Shown: positions 1 to 7,726 of the stretch, piece by piece
Layout: every line of letters starts with the position of its first letter
How positions within the stretch are numbered: the first letter of the stretch is position 1
Source: Chryseobacterium candidae
Lineage (GTDB): Bacteria; Bacteroidota; Bacteroidia; Flavobacteriales; Weeksellaceae
Reading direction: 5' to 3'
Length of the DNA: 36,871 nt
Assembly: GCF_004916905.1 (NCBI RefSeq)
Contig: NZ_SDLV01000026.1
Span: 1 to 36,871, forward strand
Translations under genes and position numbers: made by a program
The notes under the pieces: generated by a model
The model's input: the letters and a program-made list of their open reading frames with translations, nothing else
Told to the model about the DNA's origin: nothing
Database searches by the model: none

Positions 1-2
1 CC

Positions 3-803
3 AAACTTACTATCAGTACCCCTGATAATAGCTTCGGTTTGAATCACACCAATGGAACGATCAATCTGAAAACCTATATTGGTGGAGGATCGGGTTACTT
101 GGGGACCACTACTTCAAATAATCTGAATCTGATAGCAAATAATAGTACAAAAGTGGTAATTACTCCTTCCGGGAATGTAGGAGTAGGGACAGGCATACCG
201 GACAGCTCTGCTTTACTGGACATAAGCTCCAGCAATAAAGGTCTTTTATTACCTAGAGTATCTCTGTCCTCAACATCGGATGCCAGCACTGTTCCCGCAC
301 CAGCAAAAGGGCTTCTGGTTTATAACAATAATACAGCCATGTCACCTCAGGGAGAAGGAATTTATTATAACGGAGGAACAAGTTCAGCTCCTGACTGGGG
401 AAAAATAGGACCTGTTTCAAAAATGTACTTTAAATACTACTCCTTTACAAACCCAAATGGAGATTTTGTATCTAATTTTGATACAAAAATACCTACAAAT
501 AAATATACGGCTATTGTTGTTGGATTTGATACCAATAATCATAGCTCCACCAGTGCCGGCTTTAAAGGTAATGGTTCCACCAGTTTTGATTTTCAGGTGC
601 CGGACATCTATACCTTTTCGCAGAACGGAACCTGGAGAATATATGCTGATGTTCCTAATGCAACTACTTCATCAGGAAGTACATTTGTATGGGGAATCAG
701 ATTGCTGATCATTTCCAACGAACAAATGACTACTTTGAGTGATGATGGTTATAATCTTGGAGGCAGCAGTACCGGAGCAGCGACAGCTTCACCTGTTCCA
801 TAG
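3..803 (+). CDS. secreted repeat-rich surface protein, 5'-truncated by window edge
   Basis: The reading frame is open from the left edge, so the true start lies outside the window; a TTG at 39 is only an internal codon. The visible part has a stalk with a 'GNVGVGTGIPD' turn and a segment (SSNKGLLLPRVSL, then GLLVYNNN and GIYYNGG) that is closely matched in the third gene of this array (4000-5589). After about residue 130 comes a beta-rich C-terminal domain of roughly 120 residues, ending in NLGGSSTGAATASPVP, that neither neighbour has. The pattern (shared stalk, private tip) suggests an exported or surface-displayed protein whose tip determines specificity. I do not recognise a defined family and assign no function. 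A terminator hairpin follows at 849-888. Confidence 0.8.
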   Translation, partial: KLTISTPDNSFGLNHTNGTINLKTYIGGGSGYLGTTTSNNLNLIANNSTKVVITPSGNVGVGTGIPDSSALLDISSSNKGLLLPRVSLSSTSDASTVPAPAKGLLVYNNNTAMSPQGEGIYYNGGTSSAPDWGKIGPVSKMYFKYYSFTNPNGDFVSNFDTKIPTNKYTAIVVGFDTNNHSSTSAGFKGNGSTSFDFQVPDIYTFSQNGTWRIYADVPNATTSSGSTFVWGIRLLIISNEQMTTLSDDGYNLGGSSTGAATASPVP

Positions 804-1405
804 TAGTAAAGAATAAGATAAATCAGTCTACCGGAATATATCCCAAACAATAAATCCTCTTCAATAAGTATTTTGAAGAGGATTTATTATTATCAAAAAA
901 AATTAAATATGAATTCTAACAACACAATTTTTTAAGATTTAAATAGAAAGGTATAACAGATTAATTATTTCACATAAAAAGGATAAAAAAACACTGGAAT
1001 AATGTATATATGATGTATATGCAACATGCGCATGATGTATGATTGCTGTATGCGTAAAATATACTACAATCTGGAATAGCGTTAGTTTTGCTTTAATAAA
1101 TCTAAATCAGGAAAATAATAACAAATTCATATATATTCAGTTTCAGATAATATGTTCAGCCTTTTTCAATATAATTTCTGGCCTTAGTTATTTTCTTAAG
1201 CTTAAGAAATTTCAATCATATGATTATGTACAATGAAATCAATTACACAAAAAATTCATTTTACAAATATCAAATACTACAAATTAAAACTATTAGCCTA
1301 TTCTCAATATCAAATAAAAAACATAAGGATGCTCTGCAGTTATTACAGAGCCTTTGATATATAAAAGAAGATCTTAGTTTGATTTAAATTCAAATACCAT
1401 ACATT
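804..1405. other. 602-bp intergenic region, duplicated at 3367-3999
   Basis: Besides the terminator at 849-888, this AT-rich stretch has no convincing gene; a 65-codon frame at 1039-1236 has no recognisable product, and its counterpart in the duplicate copy is not a matching frame. Around 1000-1060 there are irregular iterations of GATGTATAT-like words, also present in diverged form at 3594-3650. A small inverted repeat (GCTCTG 1331-1336, CAGAGC 1346-1351) precedes the next gene. About 30 nt directly before the start is nearly identical to the stretch before gene three, so a shared promoter or leader is likely, but I find no perfect TAnnTTTG box. Confidence 0.6.
849..888 (+). terminator. terminator hairpin after the first surface-protein gene
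   Basis: Perfect 16-bp stem (849-864 with 873-888) around the loop TAAGTATT, followed by a T/A-rich stretch. It lies 45 nt after the stop codon at 803. The same hairpin occurs in reversed orientation after the remnant gene tail at 3409-3448. Confidence 0.8.
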
Positions 1406-2935
1406 ATGAAAAAAAATTTATTACTAGCAGGCTTTCTTACCACCTTTTCGCTTGTGGCAAAGTCACAAGTGGGGATTAATACACCTAATCCTCAGGGAGT
1501 ATTCAATGTTGATGGGCTAAAAAATAATCCAGCAACAGGAGTACCTACTGCCGCTCAGGCTAAGGATGATCTGGTAATGATGTCTAATGGTAACATGGGA
1601 CTGGGTCTTACCACTGCTGGTACCACATTGGATGTAAATGGAGCCATTACCACACGTGAAACCGCTTTAGCTGTTGCAGGTAATGCGGTTTCTGTTCCTG
1701 CTAATGTGAGTTTGGTACGGCTTACCGGAGTTGCTACAGCCAATGTGGCCATTTCAGCATTTGCTGCCCCTAATCCCGGTCAGCGGCTTATTGTCTATAA
1801 TGCTACTACAGGTGGATTTGGGGCTACGCTGGATGGCGTTACCATTCCTAATGGCAAAGCCCTGGAGTTTGTTTTCAGTAATTCATTCTGGAGGCCTACA
1901 GATGGTGGCTCAGTTGGAGCTTCTCCTACTAATATCTATACCGCAGACGGTACTCTTGGGGGAAACAGAGTGGTTAGTACCGTAGGAAATTCACTGGCTT
2001 TTACAAATGGAACCAATAATGTGACTATTGGAACGACTGGGACTGAAGGCATTGTAACAGCAAAAGGTTCTTCAAGGGGATCATTTCTTGCTAATGGAGG
2101 TGCGGCAAATTTATCGGTGTATGCAAATGATAATGGAAAAGCAATAGTCAGTGCTTATGGAAATAGTACCAGTTTGGATATGGGATCCAGCACAGCAATT
2201 CCTGTTAATGTTTTTACCAATAACACCCAAAGAATGACCGTTGATTCCGGGGGAAATGTGGGTGTAGGAACATCGACTCCACAGGAGAAACTTCATATAA
2301 ATGGTACTGTTCAGATTACCAACGAATTAAATGTAGGAGGCACAGCCTCCACTGCGGGAAATCCTGGTACTGCAGGCCAGGTTCTTAAATCCAATGGTCC
2401 TGGAGTTGCCCCTTCATGGCAGACTCTGGCCGGTGTTCCAAACGCCACAGGAACTATAATCGCTGTAAACGGCCAGTTTATAGTAGCTCAGGAAATATCT
2501 GTACAAATGACGGTTGATTATTCGATAGTTGGTAATGGTGTTGCTACAGCTATAGGAAGTTTGACCAATGAAATTATAGACAACGAGAATCTATATACCG
2601 GTACAGCTACTTCCAATTCTTTTAAAGTATCAAATGACGGGGTCTATCTGATTACAATGAATGTACAATTGTCAGTAAATTCTACCGGGGGATCAAGCCC
2701 GGTAATTGGCATATGGGACAATGGAACCAATAGTTGGGTTGCCAGAGTTAATGATTATAATGCAACGCCAAATCAACTGCAGACTTATACCTTGATTACT
2801 TCTATTCCAATGTTCGCGTCAACTACTTACTCATTCAGAGCAGCGAATACACAGGATATAAGTTTGAAGGCTTTTAGTTCAGGATCTACAGGTTCAGGGC
2901 CTGTTACACAGGTTTCTGTGAAACGGTTAAGGTAA
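1406..2935 (+). CDS. secreted mosaic surface protein with C-terminal TNF/C1q-like domain
   Basis: The 509-residue protein begins with a clear signal peptide (MKKNLLLAGFLTTFSLVAKS, cleaved before QVGIN). Roughly residues 20-290 are nearly identical to the neighbour at 4000-5589 and contain QVGINTPNPQG, a 'DVNGAITTRE' segment and 'GNVGVGTSTP' turns typical of long extracellular flavobacterial proteins. From about residue 295 it switches to a different stalk (EKLHINGTVQI, then GQVLKSNG and SWQTLAG) and a beta-sandwich of about 165 residues whose end (TYSFRAANTQDISLKAF, VSVKRL) resembles C1q/TNF-like jelly-roll domains; that domain call is by eye. A role in adhesion or as a surface fibre is inference. 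The ATG at 1406 begins the signal peptide and is matched at the same place in the paralogue. Confidence 0.85.
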   Translation: MKKNLLLAGFLTTFSLVAKSQVGINTPNPQGVFNVDGLKNNPATGVPTAAQAKDDLVMMSNGNMGLGLTTAGTTLDVNGAITTRETALAVAGNAVSVPANVSLVRLTGVATANVAISAFAAPNPGQRLIVYNATTGGFGATLDGVTIPNGKALEFVFSNSFWRPTDGGSVGASPTNIYTADGTLGGNRVVSTVGNSLAFTNGTNNVTIGTTGTEGIVTAKGSSRGSFLANGGAANLSVYANDNGKAIVSAYGNSTSLDMGSSTAIPVNVFTNNTQRMTVDSGGNVGVGTSTPQEKLHINGTVQITNELNVGGTASTAGNPGTAGQVLKSNGPGVAPSWQTLAGVPNATGTIIAVNGQFIVAQEISVQMTVDYSIVGNGVATAIGSLTNEIIDNENLYTGTATSNSFKVSNDGVYLITMNVQLSVNSTGGSSPVIGIWDNGTNSWVARVNDYNATPNQLQTYTLITSIPMFASTTYSFRAANTQDISLKAFSSGSTGSGPVTQVSVKRLR

Positions 2936-3021
2936 AAATTACAAAACAGATTCACAGATGGTGAGAACATTTGAGAACGAATTCAAATCTTACAATTCTC
3001 AGAAAAACATCTTGTAAAAAA

Positions 3022-3063
3022 AAACAGGCCGGAAAGCAACTCAAATTGCTGTTCTGCCTGTTT
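3022..3063 (+). terminator. imperfect terminator hairpin after second surface gene
   Basis: Outer stem AAACAGGC (3022-3029) pairs with GCCTGTTT (3056-3063) and inner AGCAA (3035-3039) with TTGCT (3046-3050), separated by a partly mismatched internal segment. The downstream T-run is short; a longer A-run precedes the stem. Confidence 0.55.
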
Positions 3064-3297
3064 ATAACTGGTATAGCATCTTCATTTCCTCATTAAAGAA
3101 AGAGCATTCTGTCCGTTATAAATACTTTGATTATAGACAATAAGGATACGCTGTATTTCAATTTTTAAAAAAAGAATAAGCTATTATTATCTTAAGGTAT
3201 AATACCAGACAAAGTATTTTTAATTTTACTTATTTGTTGTTTCATACTATCAATACTTCTTCCCTTTAACACTGATTATATTAATAAATTACTAGGC

Positions 3298-3366
3298 TTG
3301 AGTATTACTAATTATAATCTTGGAGGCAGCAGTACCGAAGCTGCAAAAGCTTCATCAATTCCATAG
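3298..3366 (+). pseudogene. remnant of the C-terminal end of a first-gene-like surface protein
   Basis: Read in frame, 3310-3366 encodes NYNLGGSSTEAAKASSIP and a stop, matching YNLGGSSTGAATASPVP plus stop at 750-803. The frame has no start or upstream gene body and lies 360 bp beyond the previous gene. Sequence upstream to 3298 still resembles the first gene at nucleotide level. It is best read as the tail of a lost or replaced gene copy. Confidence 0.8.
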
Positions 3367-4875
3367 TAGTAAAGAATAAAATAAATAAGTCTACCGGAAT
3401 ATCCAAACAAAAAATTCTCTTCAAAATACTTATTGAAGAGAATTTTTTATTATCTAAAAAAAAGAAATTGAGTATGAATTCTAACAATACCGCTTTTTAA
3501 GATTTAAATATAAAGAGAAAAAAGTTACAATAGATTAATTATTTCACATAAAAAGGATAAAAAAAATAAAAAAAATATAAAAATAACACAAGTTGATGTA
3601 TATAAGATGTATATATAATGCACACATGATGCATTTTTGCTGTATGTGAAAAATATAATACAATCTGCAATAAACCTTAGTTTTGCCTTATAAAATTTAA
3701 AACAGGAAAATAATAACAAATTCATTTACTCAGGTTCATATAATATTTTCAGCCTTTTTCAATATTACTTCTGACCTCAGTAATTTTTCTAAAGCTTAAG
3801 AGATTTCATTCATATGGATATGTAACAATGAAATCAATTACACCAAATACTCATTTTTAATTAAAACATTCAATACTACAAATTAAAACTATTACCCTAT
3901 TAGTCAATATTAAATATAAAACATAAGGATGCTCGAAGTTAATATAGAGCTTTTATAAAAGAAAATCTTAGTCTAATTTAAATTCAAATACCATACATTA
4001 TGAAAAAAAATTTATTACTAGCAGGATTGCTTACCACTTTTTCATTTGTGGCAAAATCACAGGTGGGAATTAATACAACCAATCCTCAGGGGATATTTAA
4101 CATTGATGGGTTAAAAAATAACCCGACAACCGGAGTGCCTACTGCCGCTCAGGCTAAGGATGATCTGGTGACGACTTCTGATGGAAATCTGGGACTGGGT
4201 CTTACCACTCCCGGTACCACATTGGATGTAAACGGAGCTATTACCAACCGTGAAACCACTTTAGCCGTTGCTGGTAATGCGGTTTCTATTCCTGTTAATG
4301 TGAGTTTGGTACGGCTTACCGGAGCTGCTACAGCCAATGTGGCCATTTCAGCATTTGCTGCTCCTAACCCTGGTCAGCGACTTATTGTCTATAACAATAC
4401 TACTGGTGGATTTGGGGCAACGCTGGATGGAGTAACCGTCCCAAATGGTAAAGCATTGGAGTTTGTATTCAGTAATTCATTCTGGAGATCTACAGATGGA
4501 GGCTCCGCTGGAGCCGCTTCGACTAATATTTATTCCGCAAACGGTACTCTTGCGGGAAACAGGACCGTCACTACCGCAGGGAATTCGCTTTCTTTCACCA
4601 ATGGATCTAATAGCTTTTCCATTGGAACAGCTGGTACTGAAGGTATTGTGAGATCAGTAGGTTCTTCAAGAGGATCGGTTTTAGCCACCGGAGGAGGTAA
4701 TACTTTATCGATGTATGCGGATGATAATGGAAAAGCAGTGATGATAACATCCGGTAATAGCACAGGGATGGACATAGGCGCAGCCACAGCAGATCCTGTA
4801 AATATTCTTACCAATAATACGCAAAGAATTGTTGTAACCGGCTCCGGAAATATAGGGGTAAACACTGCTACTCCT
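3312..4875 (+). repeat. tandem duplication unit, copy B
   Basis: Counterpart of 749-2281: remnant gene tail, terminator, intergenic leader and about the first 290 codons of the third surface gene. The copies differ throughout by scattered substitutions and small indels, more in the noncoding part than in the coding part. Confidence 0.85.
3409..3448 (+). terminator. terminator hairpin, inverted version of the one at 849-888
   Basis: Perfect 16-bp stem (3409-3424 with 3433-3448). Its loop, AATACTTA, is the exact reverse complement of the loop in the copy-A hairpin, and one C:G pair of the stem is replaced by T:A on both arms. It lies downstream of the remnant gene tail, as the copy-A hairpin lies downstream of the intact tail. 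Confidence 0.8.
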
Positions 4876-5589
4876 GATGTTTCTGCTTTGCTGCAACTCA
4901 ATGCGAGTAACAAAGGATTTATGTTACCCAGAGTATTTTTAACATCAATAACAGATGCCACTACTGTTGCTACCCCAGCGAACGGACTTTTGGTTTATAA
5001 TTACAATGCTGCAACGGCACCCTATGGAACGGGAATCTATTATAATACAGGAACAAGTGCAGCTCCAAAATGGAGTAAACTAGCTCCTCAAACAACTGAT
5101 TATCAACTTTTAGATGTTTTTACAGATACTGCAACAGTCCCGGTAGATCAGGCTTCAGTAGGCACAGGTAATATTATAGATAATTTAGATCTTGGCTTAT
5201 CTGTTTCTGTTACAATTCCAGCCAATAGCACAGTTAAAGTTGTGATAGATTATAATGTTCCAATGGGTACTTCAGTTGCGGGTACAGGTAATCAACGTGG
5301 TTACTATGGAATACGATTTCTAAGAAATGGGTCAGAAGCGCCAGAAGGATCAAGAAAATTTACAATTCCCGAAGGATCAAGTGGTTCTGAAATGGTTTCT
5401 CTCTCTGGAAAATTTACCGAAACCTATACCAATCCCAATGCTTTCTCTCAAACAGCAACCTATACTTTAAACGGATATGTTGAAGGTACAAATTTTCCAG
5501 TTAGGTTTAATATGTGGTCAGCCTCAGGAGCTAACTTTAACTGGGGTAAAGCTACAATGACTGCTACAGTTTTTGCTAAAGACAATTAA
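4000..5589 (+). CDS. secreted mosaic surface protein, third of the array
   Basis: The 529-residue protein has signal peptide MKKNLLLAGLLTTFSFVAKS followed by QVGINTTNPQG. Residues to about 290 are a close paralogue of the second gene. From about 290 to 365 the stalk (ASNKGFMLPRVFL, GLLVYNYN, GIYYNTG, AAPKWSKL) instead matches the first gene. The final 160 residues, starting near TTDYQLLDVFTDT, form a beta-rich domain not shared with either neighbour; its end (FNWGKATMTATVFAKDN) suggests a closing beta-sandwich strand. This is therefore a mosaic of gene-two head, gene-one stalk and private tip. Export is strongly supported; adhesion or surface display is inferred. A strong terminator follows. 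Confidence 0.85.
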   Translation: MKKNLLLAGLLTTFSFVAKSQVGINTTNPQGIFNIDGLKNNPTTGVPTAAQAKDDLVTTSDGNLGLGLTTPGTTLDVNGAITNRETTLAVAGNAVSIPVNVSLVRLTGAATANVAISAFAAPNPGQRLIVYNNTTGGFGATLDGVTVPNGKALEFVFSNSFWRSTDGGSAGAASTNIYSANGTLAGNRTVTTAGNSLSFTNGSNSFSIGTAGTEGIVRSVGSSRGSVLATGGGNTLSMYADDNGKAVMITSGNSTGMDIGAATADPVNILTNNTQRIVVTGSGNIGVNTATPDVSALLQLNASNKGFMLPRVFLTSITDATTVATPANGLLVYNYNAATAPYGTGIYYNTGTSAAPKWSKLAPQTTDYQLLDVFTDTATVPVDQASVGTGNIIDNLDLGLSVSVTIPANSTVKVVIDYNVPMGTSVAGTGNQRGYYGIRFLRNGSEAPEGSRKFTIPEGSSGSEMVSLSGKFTETYTNPNAFSQTATYTLNGYVEGTNFPVRFNMWSASGANFNWGKATMTATVFAKDN

Positions 5590-5616
5590 TATAAAAGATC
5601 AATAATTACATTTAAA

Positions 5617-5648
5617 AATAACCCCTGAAGCGTACTTCAGGGGTTATT
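5617..5648 (+). terminator. strong terminator after the surface-protein array
   Basis: Perfect 14-bp stem (5617-5630 with 5635-5648) with a CGTA tetraloop, a GGGG/CCCC core and flanking A and T runs that could act on either strand. Confidence 0.85.
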
Positions 5649-5749
5649 TTTATTTTATAGATTCAGTCAATATAGTATTCAGCTTTATTGACTAATCCCT
5701 TTAATTAATACCTGAGATTATTGATTAACAAAGGTTTTCTTATTGATAG

Positions 5750-5920
5750 CTCTTTAATAAGTTCAGGATGACAGCTCAAATACCAGCCGAAATTTTTAAG
5801 CTTTGTCAGGATGAGCCTGTCGAAGCTATTATGACTAAAAGGATAGGCAATAAGTTTATATAAGAAGTCATTGGGTTTTATTTTTTGGGGATAAGCTAAT
5901 ATCATATCCCCCTTCAAAAG
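5750..5920. repeat. dispersed extragenic repeat ('FDRL' type)
   Basis: The stretch contains GTTCAGGATGACAG and TGTCAGGATGAGCCTGTCGAAGC, words that recur between genes in many bacterial genomes and often give false small proteins reading FDRL or CHPEL. A 70-codon minus-strand frame (5705-5917) is such a false call. The rest of the 5649-5964 gap holds nothing else I can support. Confidence 0.6.
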
Positions 5921-5964
5921 GGTAAAAAGTAAATACAGTATGATTTAAAACAGATATCATTTCA

Positions 5965-7443
5965 TTAATTATCTACAAGAGACTTAAGGAATTGATATAG
6001 GTCTACATCTGATCCGAGGTTGAGTTTTTTTCTCAATCTGCTCTTTTTTATTTGTACGGATCTGTGCTGCATAAAAGTAAACTCAGCAATGTCTTTAGAA
6101 GAAAATCCTAACCAGATTAAAGCACAGAATGCAAGATTATCTTTAGTTAAATCAGGATTGATTACCAAAAGTTTTTGAGAAACATTCGGATAAACTTCAT
6201 GAAACTTTTCCAAAAAACTAATATCATTATTTTTAGCCAATTGAATTAAATCTTCATGCACTCCTGAAATTCTTCTCTCCAATACTTTAGTTTCATCTTC
6301 TTTTCTGGAAATTATTTCTTTACTTTCTAATATCACCTTCTTTTTTTTATTATTCTGATAATATAAATAAACCAGTAATACTAAAATCAAAGAAACTACA
6401 AGGGTGCTATAAATGAATATCGTTTTTTTGAAAGATTTATTTTCTTCTGTTTTTTCTCTTTCTATTGTTTTTATAGACAGCTCTACTCCTTTTGTATGCG
6501 AGTTTTCCAAACTGTCTTTTAATTTTATATAATACTCCAGATATTCTTTTTCCTTTTCTAAATTTCCGGCATTTTTATAGCATGATATTAAAAGCTTATA
6601 TATATTTTTAGTATGATCAACAGTTTTTAATTTTTTATTGTACTGAAGAGCCTGATTTAAATATACAATTGCCTTTTCATAGTTTTTTTCCTTAAAAAAA
6701 TATTGTGCATAGTAGTAATAAAATACAGATATCTGATAGCTGTTGGGTTCATGTTTCTTTGTACTTATTATATGCATTCCCTGATCCAGATAAATTTTAG
6801 CTGAATTTTGATTGGGTTGATATTCGATATAATGATTCGCAATTTGAGAGGTTGTGCTTAAGCTTTCATATAATAAAGATGATTGCTTTAAATAATAGAG
6901 CGCTGAATCCAGATCTTTTTTCTCATAAAGATGGTTTGCCCGTAAAGTATAAACATAAGATAAAAATTTTTCCTTTCTATCTTTATCCTCAATTTTATTT
7001 CCATAATACCCTGCTTTCGAATTATACCTCAGACCTGTATCGTACAGTTTCATGATATAATAAGCCTGCGAATATTCCTGATAGAGCTTAGCAATTGTAA
7101 AAAAATCAATCTCACTTTCGTTTTTATGTAATATGCTCTCTGCTATATTTAGATTTTTTATACTTTCTTCTGCATTTCCTAAATTCCAGCTTTGATTTGC
7201 AATATTAATATGAGCCCAAATTATTCCTCTCGCATAATTTTCTTTTTTCATTTTTTCTAACATCTCCTTATTCCAAAGAATAATTTTTTCTCTCGGGATA
7301 TTATTTTTGCCCATTTCTTTAGGTTTATTCAAGAGAATCGAATCATACTCTCTATATTTTAGATTTTGAGAAAATAACAAAACAGATGAGAAAAAGAACC
7401 CAACAACAGTTAAATGTTGAAATATATATTTAAAGTATTTCAT
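5965..7443 (-). CDS. membrane-anchored TPR protein with C-terminal helix-turn-helix
   Basis: The 492-residue protein has an N-terminal signal or anchor segment (TVVGFFFSSVLLFS), then tetratricopeptide-like helical repeats over about residues 30-330 (for example ANQSWNLGNAEESIKNLNIA and YFFKEKNYEKAIVYLNQALQ). A membrane span follows near residues 343-365 (IYSTLVVSLILVLLVYLYY), then a basic coiled coil, and finally a LuxR-like helix-turn-helix (LTKDNLAFCALIWLGFSSKD, AEFTFMQHRSVQIKKSRLR). The layout is that of Bacteroidota one-protein sensors in which periplasmic TPRs are joined to a cytoplasmic DNA-binding domain. The target is unknown; the surface-protein array next to it on the opposite strand is a candidate by position only. 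A consensus promoter lies at 7500-7530. Confidence 0.85.
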   Translation of the reverse strand: MKYFKYIFQHLTVVGFFFSSVLLFSQNLKYREYDSILLNKPKEMGKNNIPREKIILWNKEMLEKMKKENYARGIIWAHINIANQSWNLGNAEESIKNLNIAESILHKNESEIDFFTIAKLYQEYSQAYYIMKLYDTGLRYNSKAGYYGNKIEDKDRKEKFLSYVYTLRANHLYEKKDLDSALYYLKQSSLLYESLSTTSQIANHYIEYQPNQNSAKIYLDQGMHIISTKKHEPNSYQISVFYYYYAQYFFKEKNYEKAIVYLNQALQYNKKLKTVDHTKNIYKLLISCYKNAGNLEKEKEYLEYYIKLKDSLENSHTKGVELSIKTIEREKTEENKSFKKTIFIYSTLVVSLILVLLVYLYYQNNKKKKVILESKEIISRKEDETKVLERRISGVHEDLIQLAKNNDISFLEKFHEVYPNVSQKLLVINPDLTKDNLAFCALIWLGFSSKDIAEFTFMQHRSVQIKKSRLRKKLNLGSDVDLYQFLKSLVDN

Positions 7444-7499
7444 TGAATGCTAAAATAAAAATTTTTTATAAAAAACCACCAAATCAATTAAATATGAAA

Positions 7500-7530
7500 C
7501 AAATTTAGTGTATAAGAATATTTTTATCAA
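7500..7530 (-). promoter_or_regulatory. promoter of the TPR/HTH gene
   Basis: On the minus strand, TTG (7530-7528) is followed after 20 nt by TAAATTTG (7507-7500), a full match to the Bacteroidota -33/-7 consensus. The leader would be about 50 nt. Confidence 0.65.
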
Positions 7531-7661
7531 CCATATTGATTTAAATTTACGTATTTTCAATCTTATTCTGAATATTATTTTATTAGATTCATTGAAGTTG
7601 AGAAATCTGTGAACCGGATAAGGAGTAGAATTTGTAACAAAAAATGAAAAGTCTGTGTATA

Positions 7662-7697
7662 AAAAACCGCTTTAAACGAATGTTTAAAGCGGTTTTT
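7662..7697 (-). terminator. dnaK terminator
   Basis: A perfect 16-bp stem (7662-7677 with 7682-7697) with GAAT loop and an ACCGC core, 30 nt beyond the dnaK stop codon. Flanking A and T tracts allow termination from either side. Confidence 0.85.
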
Positions 7698-7726
7698 ATT
7701 ATTTTTTTATTATTGGTAATCAATAA

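Larger units (their letters stand above)
749..2281 (+). repeat. tandem duplication unit, copy A (gene tail + intergenic + N-terminal coding)
   Basis: This segment aligns nearly end to end with 3312-4875. It covers the last 17 codons of the first surface gene, its terminator, the whole intergenic region and about the first 290 codons of the second surface gene. Homology may extend weakly about 14 nt further left (shared TTGAGT at 735 and 3298). Divergence is mostly point substitutions and small indels, indicating an old rather than recent duplication. Confidence 0.85.
2936..3999. other. 1,064-bp intergenic region holding a gene remnant and a duplicated leader
   Basis: After the hairpin at 3022-3063 comes about 230 bp of AT-rich sequence with no gene or motif I can support. 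From about 3298 onward the sequence is the second copy of the duplication unit: a remnant gene tail (3298-3366), an inverted terminator hairpin (3409-3448), and a leader resembling 804-1405. A minus-strand 66-codon frame at 3525-3725 is low-complexity and not credible. Confidence 0.6.

Noticed and set aside
1000..1060. Irregular GATGTATAT iterations considered as a CRISPR or iteron-like array
   Set aside because: Units vary in length and sequence, with no fixed spacers; better described as AT-rich simple sequence.
1039..1236. 65-codon frame in the first intergenic region
   Set aside because: The duplicated counterpart at 3367-3999 does not preserve the frame, so it is not under coding constraint.
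3525..3725. 66-codon minus-strand frame
   Set aside because: Low-complexity, rich in Phe, Ile and Tyr from AT-rich DNA, and not preserved in the matching copy at 960-1150.
5705..5917. 70-codon minus-strand frame reading FDRLILTKLKNF and CHPELIKELS
   Set aside because: These words are translations of common extragenic repeats; there is no start context, and the region is repeat-like on both strands.
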